A DNA stretch of 64,000 bases from Microbacteriaceae bacterium (GTDB lineage: Bacteria > Actinomycetota > Actinomycetes > Actinomycetales > Microbacteriaceae): assembly GCA_025464995.1 (NCBI GenBank), contig JAODMO010000003.1, positions 1 to 64,000 on the forward strand, read 5' to 3'. The notes under the pieces are model-generated. The model had not been told where the DNA came from and did no database searches. It was given only the letters and a program-made list of their open reading frames with translations. The number at the start of each line of letters is the position of its first letter. Position 1 is the first letter of the stretch. Positions 25,683 to 34,611 of this stretch are shown here, piece by piece. Made by a program: the position numbers and the translations under genes.

Positions 25683-26620
25683 ACGACTTCAGAATTCCCC
25701 TCGGCACCTGGGTGGAGGTCGTCATCGACTTCGTCACCGACACGTTCGGCTTCCTCTTCGATTTTGTCGCCACCGTCGTCTCCGGCGCCTACGACGTCGT
25801 CGACGCTGTCGTCTCCACCCCGCCGTTCTGGGTGATCATCATCGCGCTCGTCGCACTCGGCTTCGCTGCGCGCGGCTGGAGATTCGCGATCGGCACCGTG
25901 ATCGGACTCACCGCGATCGTGGGCGTCGACCAGTGGGACAACGCCATGGACACGTTGGCGCTCGTTCTCGTCGCGAGCGTGATCGCCGTTCTGATCGCCG
26001 TGCCGTTGGGAATCGCGGCTGCCAAGAGCAGCGCCACGTCGAACTTCCTGCGCCCCCTCCTCGACCTCACCCAGACGATGCCCGCCTTCGTGTACCTCAT
26101 CCCCGCCCTCATCTTGTTCGGCATCGGGGTCGTGCCCGGGGTCGTTGCGACGATCATCTTCGCCGTCGCGCCTGGCGTCCGCCTCACCGAGCTCGGCATC
26201 CGTGGCGTCGACGCCGAAGTGGTCGAGGCCGGCGAGGCCTTCGGAGCATCACCGTGGCGCATCCTCCGCCAGATCCAGCTGCCTCTCGCCATGCCCAGCA
26301 TCATGGCCGGCATCAACCAGGTCATCATGTTGTCGCTGTCCATGGTCGTGATCGCCGGCATGGTCGGCGCCGGCGGCCTCGGCCAACCCGTCGTGGCGAG
26401 CCTCAACCGCATCGACGTCGCGCTCGGCTTCGAGGCAGGGCTCTCGGTCGTCATCCTCGCGATCTTCCTCGACCGGCTGACTGCCTCCCTCGGCGGAGGA
26501 GAGACTCCCCTCGGCCGCGTGCTCGCCCGCCACGGACATGCCCGCATCGAACGCGAGGCCGCCGCGAAGTCGCCCGCGGTCGACCCGGCTCCCGTCACGC
26601 GCGATCTCGTCGACGCCTGA
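25679..26620 (+). CDS. proW: Glycine betaine/proline ABC transporter permease
   Basis: This 313-aa membrane protein has the ProW inner-membrane component motif: DLTQTMPAFVYLIPALILFG and GEAFGASPWRILRQIQLPLAMPS (the EAA loop that contacts ProV), then MVVIAGMVGAGGLG. A single permease gene suggests a homodimer. The GTG start overlaps the proV stop by 4 nt. Confidence 0.94.
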   Translation: MNDFRIPLGTWVEVVIDFVTDTFGFLFDFVATVVSGAYDVVDAVVSTPPFWVIIIALVALGFAARGWRFAIGTVIGLTAIVGVDQWDNAMDTLALVLVASVIAVLIAVPLGIAAAKSSATSNFLRPLLDLTQTMPAFVYLIPALILFGIGVVPGVVATIIFAVAPGVRLTELGIRGVDAEVVEAGEAFGASPWRILRQIQLPLAMPSIMAGINQVIMLSLSMVVIAGMVGAGGLGQPVVASLNRIDVALGFEAGLSVVILAIFLDRLTASLGGGETPLGRVLARHGHARIEREAAAKSPAVDPAPVTRDLVDA

Positions 26621-26726
26621 CCTCACCATCTCGCGGGCGCCTCGGCGTTCGCGACCCGGAGCTTCTGGCTCCCGCAATCCCCAATCAGGGCCGTCCACAG
26701 CAGCCGGCCACGAAAGGCACAACACC

Positions 26727-27623
26727 GTGAAGAACCGTTACATCTCCTACATCGCCTTGGGCACCGTGAGCCTGCTCGCGCTCGCGGGCTGCGCGTCGGC
26801 CGGGCCCGCCGAGACCGTCGGCGACGGAAACACAGACACCAAGGCGCTCAACCTGGCCGTGTTCAACGGCTGGGACGAGGGCATCGCGGCATCCGAGCTG
26901 TGGAAGGCGGTCCTCGACGAGAAAGGCTACGACGTCGAGTTGTCCTATGCCGATGCGGCCCCCGTCTTCCTCGGCCTCTCCAAGGGCGACTACGACCTGA
27001 CGCTCGACGTATGGCTGCCCGACACCCATGCCGCCTACCTCGACGAGTACGGCGACGACATCACCGACCTCGGGGCCTGGAATGACGAGTCGAAGCTCAC
27101 CGTCGCGGTGAACGACGACGCCCCCATCGACTCGCTCGCCGAACTCGCCGACAACGCCGAGCTGTTCAACAACGAGATCGTCGGCATCGAGCCGGGCGCG
27201 GGGCTCACCGCCGCCATGGAAGAGCGGGTGATCCCGACCTACGGCCTCGACAAGATGGACTTCACCACATCCTCCACGGCGGCCATGCTCACGGCCCTGA
27301 CCGCCGCGACCAAGGCCGACGAGAACATCGTCGTGACCCTCTGGGAGCCGCACTGGGCCAACTCGGCATTCCCGATCAAGACTCTCGACGACCCGGAAGG
27401 CACGCTCGCCGACCTGGAGAGTCTGCACTCTTTCGGTAGCGCCGACTTCGCGAAGGACTATCCTCAGGTCGCCAAGTGGATGAACGACTTCACGATGGAC
27501 CTCGACACGCTCTACTCGCTCGAGCAGGCGATGTTCGTCGACTACGACGGCTCGGACTACGGACCCGTCGTGGCCAAGTGGATCACCGAGAACCAGGAGT
27601 ACGTCGACACGCTCACGCCGTAG
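26727..27623 (+). CDS. proX: Glycine betaine/proline-binding lipoprotein
   Basis: This 298-aa extracytoplasmic binding protein of the OpuAC/ProX type has a signal peptide ending in LALAGC, so it is probably lipid-anchored. Aromatic residues expected for a quaternary-ammonium cage are seen in VFNGWDEG, LDVWLPDTHAAYL and LWEPHWANS. The GTG start at 26727 follows CGAAAGG, about 106 nt after proW. It completes a proVWX import system and is followed by a strong terminator. Confidence 0.93.
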   Translation: MKNRYISYIALGTVSLLALAGCASAGPAETVGDGNTDTKALNLAVFNGWDEGIAASELWKAVLDEKGYDVELSYADAAPVFLGLSKGDYDLTLDVWLPDTHAAYLDEYGDDITDLGAWNDESKLTVAVNDDAPIDSLAELADNAELFNNEIVGIEPGAGLTAAMEERVIPTYGLDKMDFTTSSTAAMLTALTAATKADENIVVTLWEPHWANSAFPIKTLDDPEGTLADLESLHSFGSADFAKDYPQVAKWMNDFTMDLDTLYSLEQAMFVDYDGSDYGPVVAKWITENQEYVDTLTP

Positions 27624-27639
27624 TCGTCACCGCTCGCGC

Positions 27640-27667
27640 ACGGCCCTCGCCTTCGGGCGGGGGCCGT
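27640..27667 (+). terminator. Terminator of proVWX
   Basis: ACGGCCCTCGCC (27640-27651) and GGCGGGGGCCGT (27656-27667) form a 12-bp stem with one G-T pair and a stable TTCG tetraloop, 17 nt past the proX stop. A clear T-tract is missing, as is common in GC-rich genomes. Confidence 0.75.
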
Positions 27668-27683
27668 TGTGCGTCGGGGGCGG

Positions 27684-27732
<49 letters not shown>

Positions 27733-27745
27733 CCGCGCCGCAGCA

Positions 27746-27796
27746 TTCGCGGAATATTGCTGCCTGTGCGGTCGCAGAAGAGCAATATGCCGCGAA
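27746..27796. repeat. Interspersed palindromic repeat, copy A
   Basis: TTCGCGGAATATTGCT (27746-27761) and AGCAATATGCCGCGAA (27781-27796) pair at 15 of 16 positions around a 19-nt loop. The element matches two copies at 62923 and 63027 in length and arm sequence (TCGCGGCATATTGC ... GCAATCTGCCGCGA). It lies between convergent genes. Confidence 0.85.
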
Positions 27797-27826
27797 CGGC
27801 CGGATGCCGCGACCGCCCGACCGCCC

Positions 27827-28189
27827 CTACGAGGAGAAGAGCTGCATCAGCATCCGTCCCTGCACCGCGATGAGATCGAGGCTGACCACCGCGACGAGAG
27901 CAAGCCCCACGGCGAACAACACGGCCTTGCCGAACAGGGTGCGGCGGCGGCCGAGGCGGAGTGCGAGCGCGAACACGACGACGGGCAACAGGATGCCGGC
28001 GATGAGCAGCGTCCAGGGCACGTCGGCGGGGTCGAGTCCGTACACCGAGTAGACCTGTGGAAGCGAGACGGCGTTCGACACCGCCTCCCACAGGTCGTAG
28101 GCATAGAGGATGCCGAAAGCCGCGGCAAGCGCGATGGCCGGCCAGCCGAAGAGCCGGGCCGGCGTCGTGTCGGTTGGTTCGTCGGTCAT
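27827..28189 (-). CDS. Small membrane protein of unknown function
   Basis: This 120-aa protein has three predicted membrane helices: about 15-32 (WPAIALAAAFGILYAYDL), 56-75 (PWTLLIAGILLPVVVFALAL) and 85-110 (KAVLFAVGLALVAVVSLDLI). No recognised domain. The ATG at 28189 is one base past the stop of the upstream membrane-protein gene, so the two are coupled and may form a complex. Confidence 0.7.
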   Translation of the reverse strand: MTDEPTDTTPARLFGWPAIALAAAFGILYAYDLWEAVSNAVSLPQVYSVYGLDPADVPWTLLIAGILLPVVVFALALRLGRRRTLFGKAVLFAVGLALVAVVSLDLIAVQGRMLMQLFSS

Positions 28190-28190
28190 G

Positions 28191-28688
<498 letters not shown>

Positions 28689-28829
28689 GCCGAAAACCCT
28701 ACCCGGACCGACCGACGCGGATTTAATCGCCAGGGAACGGTCGATTCGCTGGCGTACCCGTTGACCCCGGGCCTTGGCGGTTGCAGAGTTGTCGCGGGGA
28801 TGCGGAATCACAAGCCAATGGAGGCTGTT

Positions 28830-31331
28830 GTGGAACTGACCAATAGCAAGCGCCTGATGTACACCGCGAGTCACGTCACAACGACTCTGACCCCAGACCA
28901 GCAGAAGGAATTGGAATCTCGGCCAGGCAGAGGAATGAAGAAGGCGAATCTGATGCGCTCCCTCGCACTGGACGTCGACACTCTTCAGCGTGTGCGAGAT
29001 CGTCTCGAGGCTGATCCTCACCAGCGGGGAGCCGACATGGAGAAGCTGCTGGCGATCAGCGCACAACTCGCCGGCGACGCGCGACGGCTGTCGCACCCGA
29101 AACTGGCGGGGGCGCTGGCGCCCATTGCCGAAGCGGCGGTGGCGGAATATGCGCAGGCGGTGGCCGATGTCTCGCGTGAATCCGAGCCCCTGCAGTGGCA
29201 ACTAGACCTCTACAACGAACAGCGCCGAGTGCTGCCGGTTGGCCGACTGCACCTGGAACGTCTGGAGATGTATCCCGCCGGAGTCGAGAAGGGCGAACTC
29301 GTCTTCTCTGTTCCTATGGCGCCGGGTGAGACGGTGACCATCTCGCATAAGGAGTGGTCGACGTCCACCCAGCAGTTCGAGGACATCGTCAACGACTACT
29401 TCGAGAGCTACAGCGAGCGAGGCGTCGCCGAGAAGACTGACACGTCCATGTCGGCTGACAACGAGTCGAAACGATCGAGCGCACTCAACTTCGGGGCCTC
29501 GGTCAGCGGCACCTTCTCGGGGGTTACCCTCACGACGACGACCGGAATCGCGACGACAAAGGACGAACGCCAATCGGTGCGCACGGCCATGGAACGCTCG
29601 CGCGAAGTGACGGAGAAGGCATCCGCCCGTGCTCGCAAGGAGCACAAGGTGTCGGTCAAGCTGGAATCCACACACGGAATCGAAGACAGCTCATACCGCA
29701 CGATTTCAAATCCCTCGTCGTCGGCTATGCGCGTCGATTACTACAAAATGATGCGAAAGTGGCGCACCGACCTATACAGATATGGGCTGCGGCTGACATA
29801 CGACATCACCGTGCCGACGCCGGGCGTGCGACTCTGGGCGAAGTGGCAGCACGTGCGGGAACTGGACGACATCCTTGGTCGCCCGTTCGTCTTCGCCCTC
29901 AAGCCCAGCGATCTCACGGTAGGCAACTGGAAGGCTACGGCTGACGAGGTCGGAGCGAATCCCGCCGCGCCACCGGATCAGGAGCTCCTCGTCGGTTCTC
30001 CGGACACCACAATCACCTACATCCCGGAGGACCAGTCACACATCGGTCGTTACGGCCAGATGGATTTCGAGGTGCCCGGAGGATATCGGCTCGCGGCTGC
30101 GACCGCGACCGCGAATCTGGCCGTGTGGGCGGGCAACCCGGTGGAGTTCCGCTGGTTGAACGGAGGCTCGTCTCCCGATCCGGTTCCCAACAGCGGATCA
30201 CCGACGGTGACCGGCGACCTGGCGAATCTGACGGGACGCACGGGGAGGATGTCTGCGAGCTACTTTTTCGCGAACATCAGCTTTGCGTCCCTCGCTTTGC
30301 GCCTGAGATTCGAGTTGCTGCCGTCGACCTTCACAACCTGGCAGGCATCAACATGGGAGACGGTACGCCTGGCAGCACTCGCGAGGTATCACGAGCATCT
30401 CGCCAGAGTGCAAGCCGAACGCGATGCTCTCTACCGGCTGCTCATCGGCAAGGACACCCTTACGCTCCGCCGACTCGAGCGCGAGGAGTTGCTTCGCCTC
30501 ATCGTGCAGTGGCTTGTTGGTCCGTCCCACCCGGTGGTGACGACGGCCATGGTGCAGAGCGCCATCGTGCTCATCGAGAAGAACGAATCGAGAGGCCTCC
30601 CCACCTTCGACACCGTCTCGGATGCCCAGTGGAATCAAGCACTCGGGTTCGGTGAGTTCGTGAAGTTCGTCCAAGAATCCGTCGAGTGGGAGAATCTCAT
30701 CTACTTCTACTATCCGTATTTCTGGGGCTCGAACGATTCCGCCTCCGACAAGATGCTCTTCGAGCATGTCGATCCGGAGCATGAGCGCTTTCTGCGAGCC
30801 GGCTACGCGCGCGTCGTCCTGACCATCCGTCCCGACTTCGAGCGAGCCTTCACGAACTTCGTTGAGACCGGATCCGTGATCCCCGATTTCGTCTCCACCT
30901 ACGTGCCGATATCTGCCGAGATCGCCAACTTCGCGAAGACCAACTACAGCGGTATTCCGCCCGCGAATCCTGAGAGATTCGCGCGTCCCCTGCTCTACCC
31001 CCAGCAGCGATCGACCTGGGACAGCATGCAGACGCTCATCGACGACATCGAGGATTTCAAAAAGACGTCCGGCGCGTACCCGGCGGCGCTGAGCGACCTT
31101 CCGGCGCCTCCCGTCGATGCCTGGGGTAACGCCTTCGTATATGTGCTGCCCGGGCTGGGCTCGGGTTTCGACCTGGTTTCTCACGGCGCCAACGGTGTCG
31201 AAGGCGGAGAGGGGCTCGATGCCGACATCTCGTCGGCCGCGGGAGCGTCTCTCGTCGCGACGTGGTTCGACTACACGCCGACGAGTGCGCTCGATATCGA
31301 GGTGGACACCAAGCCCGCGGATATCGCCTGA
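28830..31331 (+). CDS. Large uncharacterised protein with GspG-like C-terminal domain
   Basis: I do not recognise the full-length family of this 833-aa protein. Residues 20-130 are helical and polar. About 150-340 contain VPMAPGETVTISHKEWSTST, a Ser/Thr-rich stretch, a charged helix and RYGLRLTYDITVPTPG. About 505-720 are again mostly helical. Residues 741-800 read DFKKTSGAYPAALSDLP, then DAWGNAFVYVLPGLGSGFDL and SHGANGVEGGEGLDADI, a close match to the C-terminal calcium-loop part of type II secretion pseudopilin GspG. There is no signal peptide or prepilin cleavage site. The GTG at 28830 is five bases after GGAGG; longer upstream frames lack such a site. The gene is less GC-rich than its neighbours and is followed after 2 nt by the next gene. 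Confidence 0.7.
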   Translation: MELTNSKRLMYTASHVTTTLTPDQQKELESRPGRGMKKANLMRSLALDVDTLQRVRDRLEADPHQRGADMEKLLAISAQLAGDARRLSHPKLAGALAPIAEAAVAEYAQAVADVSRESEPLQWQLDLYNEQRRVLPVGRLHLERLEMYPAGVEKGELVFSVPMAPGETVTISHKEWSTSTQQFEDIVNDYFESYSERGVAEKTDTSMSADNESKRSSALNFGASVSGTFSGVTLTTTTGIATTKDERQSVRTAMERSREVTEKASARARKEHKVSVKLESTHGIEDSSYRTISNPSSSAMRVDYYKMMRKWRTDLYRYGLRLTYDITVPTPGVRLWAKWQHVRELDDILGRPFVFALKPSDLTVGNWKATADEVGANPAAPPDQELLVGSPDTTITYIPEDQSHIGRYGQMDFEVPGGYRLAAATATANLAVWAGNPVEFRWLNGGSSPDPVPNSGSPTVTGDLANLTGRTGRMSASYFFANISFASLALRLRFELLPSTFTTWQASTWETVRLAALARYHEHLARVQAERDALYRLLIGKDTLTLRRLEREELLRLIVQWLVGPSHPVVTTAMVQSAIVLIEKNESRGLPTFDTVSDAQWNQALGFGEFVKFVQESVEWENLIYFYYPYFWGSNDSASDKMLFEHVDPEHERFLRAGYARVVLTIRPDFERAFTNFVETGSVIPDFVSTYVPISAEIANFAKTNYSGIPPANPERFARPLLYPQQRSTWDSMQTLIDDIEDFKKTSGAYPAALSDLPAPPVDAWGNAFVYVLPGLGSGFDLVSHGANGVEGGEGLDADISSAAGASLVATWFDYTPTSALDIEVDTKPADIA

Positions 31332-31333
31332 CC

Positions 31334-33298
31334 ATGGCGAAGCTGAAAGTCACCGTCTGCTTTGCGCCGGGCAAAGCGCTTTCCGGCAACGTCTCGAGCG
31401 GAGAGCAAGGAGCACAACGCTTCGGCGACAAGATCGCGGAGCTGCCCATAGTCATCGACTACCTCGCAGAGACGAACGAAGGGCGGTTCTCCACCGCGTC
31501 TCGGCCAAGCGCCACCGATTGGTGGGATACAGGCAATTTGGCGCACTACAAGGCCATGATGCTGCAGCGTCACGTGGAGCTCTCGGGCGCGCGGGCGGAC
31601 GCATTCCGGCGTTCTCGCGAACTCCGCGTCCCTGACATCTCGACCCTGCGCGGCAAGTACGCGCGCCGTCAATCGACGGGTCAGTATCAGGTCATCAACC
31701 CCGGAGCCAGATCCGAGATCTATGAGATCAAGCCTCACAACCGCGACGGGCTCAGGATGGCGCGTGAGAAGCTCACGGAGATCGAAGGAAGCTATCTCAC
31801 GTACCGACTGACCGGCATCTATGCGAGAGGCGGGTGGTACCCGGGTACCAACCCGGCCAAAATCCGATACACGGCCGCGCCAGTTGTCGGAGGATACATC
31901 CGCTACCTCTTGTCGATTCTCGGGAGGCGTCTCGGGGTGCGCTTCGTCGACGTCTACCAACGTGTCGAGCGGGTCGAGGCGGGAGTGCTGCTCTATCGGT
32001 TCTGCGTGGAGATCGAGCGTGAAGAGTCCGAGGAGATCGACGAGCTGGAGCTTGGAAAGTATGTATTGTCCGAGATCGTCTTTCCCGCCCTGTCCATCGG
32101 GCATGCAGCGGCCGACAAGGAAGATCTGAGGCGCTACGGTCGCGCGTTGGAGGCGATCGAGGCTGCACCATCGCGAAAGGTGGCGGCTCGCCGCTATGAC
32201 CCGAGACGGCCGCCGGCGATCACAGCCACAGCCATCGAACCGGTCGTGGACGAGATCCGTCCGCAGATTCCGGGCTATGGAGACGCCCTGTACTCCCGCA
32301 TGGAGGGGCTGCCGGGACAGCAGTTTCTCATCTGCTGCGACGAGGCGTATTACCGCGCGACGATCGTGGATCCGCGCAAACGGCGGATGCAGCAGACCCT
32401 CAACCGTTTGCGGGTCTCCGCGGACGGCGGCCAGTTCACCGTGGCGCATTCGCTGTTGTCAGTTCTGCCGGTAGTGACGGTGACGGCCGGGGAGCTGATC
32501 AGGGCCACGCCGGGTCTCTTGCTGAATATGTACGGCGAGCTCGCAACCTACGCCCTCGAGCATCCCGTCGAAACACTCATCATCATCACGATCGCCATAG
32601 CGGTGACGGCCCTGGTGATCTTCACCGCGGGCACGGGCGCGGTGGCCATTGGAGCCGTTGCCGGAACGGAAGCCGTCGTCGTCGGTGGAGCCGGTGTCGT
32701 GGCAGAAAGCGCGTCGCTCGGTCTCGCCGCTCCTATTGTCGAGGCGGCACTGACGACCGAGATCGCCGCCGGCGTGGCCATTCCCGAGTCGATGGTCGCA
32801 GCAGAGCTCACGACAGCCGGCGGCGAGGCCGTCGCCGCCGCCGCACCGAGGATTGCCCCGATCATCCAACTCACCCGGAGCATCGCCGTCGATGCTGTGG
32901 CCAAGAGCGCGCTTGAGCGCGCGTTCGTGGGCAGTGCGAGCAAAGCCGCTATTCGCGTGGCGTTGGCCGCGGGCGGCGTGCTTGTTGTCGGTTTGTCGTC
33001 GAGCAGCGCCTATGCCGCGAGCCCCGGTGTCGCGCCGACCGCGCCGCCCCGCGGTGATCCGATCGCCGTCGTCACCGGCCGGGTGTTTCTCGTTCCCGTA
33101 GCCCCGCCACCGGCGCTCACGGGAGCGAGGCCCGCGGATTCCGGTCGGGCCACTCCCCCGCCTCCGGGTCAGTCGCCGCTGGTGCTCGAGCAGGAATTCG
33201 ACTACGTCAAACACACCTCCGACCCGGCTATCCTCGCCAGCGCCGCAACAGGCGGATCCACCCGAGCATACTTTCTGGGCAGAATCGTCGTGACTTGA
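31334..33298 (+). CDS. Uncharacterised protein with nuclease-like motif and hydrophobic segment
   Basis: This 654-aa protein has no recognised full-length family. Residues 98-135 contain RVPDISTLRGKY and, after a short gap, RSEIYEIKPHNRDG, giving a P-D ... E-x-K arrangement (D101, E131, K133) as in PD-(D/E)xK nucleases; GGWYPGTNPAKIRY follows. Residues 412-450 are strongly hydrophobic (TLIIITIAIAVTALVIFTAG) and run into a glycine-zipper-like stretch to about 470. About 575-620 are Pro-rich. No signal peptide. The ATG is 2 nt past the upstream stop, so both proteins are made together. A toxin or effector role is inference. Confidence 0.65.
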   Translation: MAKLKVTVCFAPGKALSGNVSSGEQGAQRFGDKIAELPIVIDYLAETNEGRFSTASRPSATDWWDTGNLAHYKAMMLQRHVELSGARADAFRRSRELRVPDISTLRGKYARRQSTGQYQVINPGARSEIYEIKPHNRDGLRMAREKLTEIEGSYLTYRLTGIYARGGWYPGTNPAKIRYTAAPVVGGYIRYLLSILGRRLGVRFVDVYQRVERVEAGVLLYRFCVEIEREESEEIDELELGKYVLSEIVFPALSIGHAAADKEDLRRYGRALEAIEAAPSRKVAARRYDPRRPPAITATAIEPVVDEIRPQIPGYGDALYSRMEGLPGQQFLICCDEAYYRATIVDPRKRRMQQTLNRLRVSADGGQFTVAHSLLSVLPVVTVTAGELIRATPGLLLNMYGELATYALEHPVETLIIITIAIAVTALVIFTAGTGAVAIGAVAGTEAVVVGGAGVVAESASLGLAAPIVEAALTTEIAAGVAIPESMVAAELTTAGGEAVAAAAPRIAPIIQLTRSIAVDAVAKSALERAFVGSASKAAIRVALAAGGVLVVGLSSSSAYAASPGVAPTAPPRGDPIAVVTGRVFLVPVAPPPALTGARPADSGRATPPPPGQSPLVLEQEFDYVKHTSDPAILASAATGGSTRAYFLGRIVVT

Positions 33299-33807
33299 CC
33301 GATCCACCGCTACGGACGATCGATAGCGACCAGGGCGCTCACAACCACTCGAACGGCTGCGATTCGAACCGGCCTGACAACTGGTCGGCCCCGAGCGCGC
33401 CGAGTCGTGGGGTACGAACATGACCGATGAACCCAGCCCCAGAAGGGAAGCAGCCGCGCCTCGTCGTCGAGGCTGAGGACTACGAGGCGGCTCTCGCCTT
33501 AGATCGAGACGTGCTCGGACTTCACGAGCAGGAGTCGTACGAGGGCGGCGGCGAGGGCGATGGCGGAGCGCGGCTGATCGCGGCACCCCGAGAGACCCCG
33601 CGGCGCTGGCTCAACGCTCGACTCGACGCACCCGCTGGCCTGCAGGTCTGCACGTCTGCAGGCCTCTCCAGGAGCTCGATGAGCCGTCTCCGGGCGACGA
33701 CGCCCCAGATTCCGAATCACCGATCGAGGGTCACGCTTGATCCGGCGCACCTGCTCGAGCGCGCCGTTACATGCGCGTCACATGAATGCTGTGTACTCAT
33801 AACACTC
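33299..33807. other. Gap with decayed VOC gene and xdh upstream region
   Basis: No intact gene in 509 bases. The middle holds a VOC-family pseudogene (33427-33600, listed separately). GATTCGAACC at 33361-33370 resembles a tRNA T arm, but no cloverleaf surrounds it. The last 60 bases (GTTACATG ... CATAAC near 33766-33802) are probably the promoter of the xanthine dehydrogenase genes; no clear -35/-10 pair is visible. Confidence 0.6.
33427..33600 (+). pseudogene. Remnant of a glyoxalase/bleomycin-resistance (VOC) family gene
   Basis: The translation from the ATG at 33427 reads RLVVEAEDYEAALALDRDVL then GLHEQESYEGGGEGDGGARL. This is the first beta-alpha-beta unit of a VOC-superfamily protein, where a V/A-x-F-Y-x-x-V-L-G-L motif is normal; here the usual FYRDVLGL reads LDRDVLGL. 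After about 45 residues similarity ends, and the metal-binding second half is missing. The open frame continues only by chance into the xdh gene. It appears truncated or frameshifted and probably non-functional. Confidence 0.65.
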
Positions 33808-34611
33808 ATGGACCTCATCACTGTGCGCGACATCCGAGTGGCGACCACTCGCGACGACCTCGTGTTCGCGCCCGGCGAGCTGCCTCTCGGGGGCGGCACC
33901 TGGCTGTTCTCCGAGGAACAGCCGGATGTCACGGGCCTGGTCGACCTCACCGCGCTCGGCTGGGTGCCGATCACCGAGACCGAGACGCACCTCGTCGTCG
34001 CGGCGACCTGCACCATCGCCGAGCTCGACCGCATCCCCGCGCGAGCCGAGTGGCCGTCGCATCCCCTCTTCTCCCTCACCGCCAACTCCTTGCTCGCGAG
34101 TTTCAAGATCTGGAACGTCGCGACGGTGGGCGGCAACATCTGCACGAGCCTGCCCGCCGGGCCGATGATCTCTCTCGCTGCGGCGACGGATGCGACGGCC
34201 GTCGTCTGGGGCGCGGGCGGCCTCGAGCGTCGCCTCCCCCTCGCCGAGCTCGTCACCGGGGTGCAGCGCAACGGGCTCGAACACGGCGAGGTGCTGCGAG
34301 CCATCGAGATCCCGCTGACCTCCCTCGCGGCGCGCTCCGGGTTCCGGCGCATCTCGCTGTCGCCGCTCGGGCGCACCGGCACCATGGTGATCGCGCGGCT
34401 GGATGCGAGTGGCGAGGCGGTGTTCACGGTGTCGGGAGGCACGACCCGACCGCGGGTGTTGCGGTTCGACGGGCTGCCCGGGGCCACCAACCTCCGTACC
34501 GCCGTCGATGCGATCGACGACTGGTACACCGACCCGCACGGGGCCGCCGACTGGCGTCGGGCGATGAGCATTCTGTTCGCCGAGCAACTGCGAGAGGAGC
34601 TGGCCGCGTGA
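33808..34611 (+). CDS. Xanthine dehydrogenase FAD-binding subunit
   Basis: This 267-aa protein has the FAD-binding domain of molybdopterin dehydrogenases: LPLGGGTWLFSEEQ near residue 25, LGWVPITETE, and WNVATVGGNICTSLPAGPMI, where the flavin-binding T/V-G-G-N motif sits. It passes electrons from the iron-sulphur clusters to NAD. The ATG at 33808 gives the usual N terminus. It is first in the operon; the stop overlaps the next start by 4 nt (GTGA). Confidence 0.92.
   Translation: MDLITVRDIRVATTRDDLVFAPGELPLGGGTWLFSEEQPDVTGLVDLTALGWVPITETETHLVVAATCTIAELDRIPARAEWPSHPLFSLTANSLLASFKIWNVATVGGNICTSLPAGPMISLAAATDATAVVWGAGGLERRLPLAELVTGVQRNGLEHGEVLRAIEIPLTSLAARSGFRRISLSPLGRTGTMVIARLDASGEAVFTVSGGTTRPRVLRFDGLPGATNLRTAVDAIDDWYTDPHGAADWRRAMSILFAEQLREELAA

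Noticed and set aside
31050-31229. A true type II secretion pseudopilin gene
   Set aside because: There is no prepilin leader or hydrophobic N-terminal helix and no other secretion gene in the window; only the C-terminal motif is shared.
33361-33370. GATTCGAACC, identical to a tRNA T arm, possible tRNA remnant or attachment site next to the two-gene unit
   Set aside because: The surrounding bases do not form a T stem or any other tRNA arm on either strand, and no integrase gene or matching direct repeat was found at 28.7-28.8 kb.
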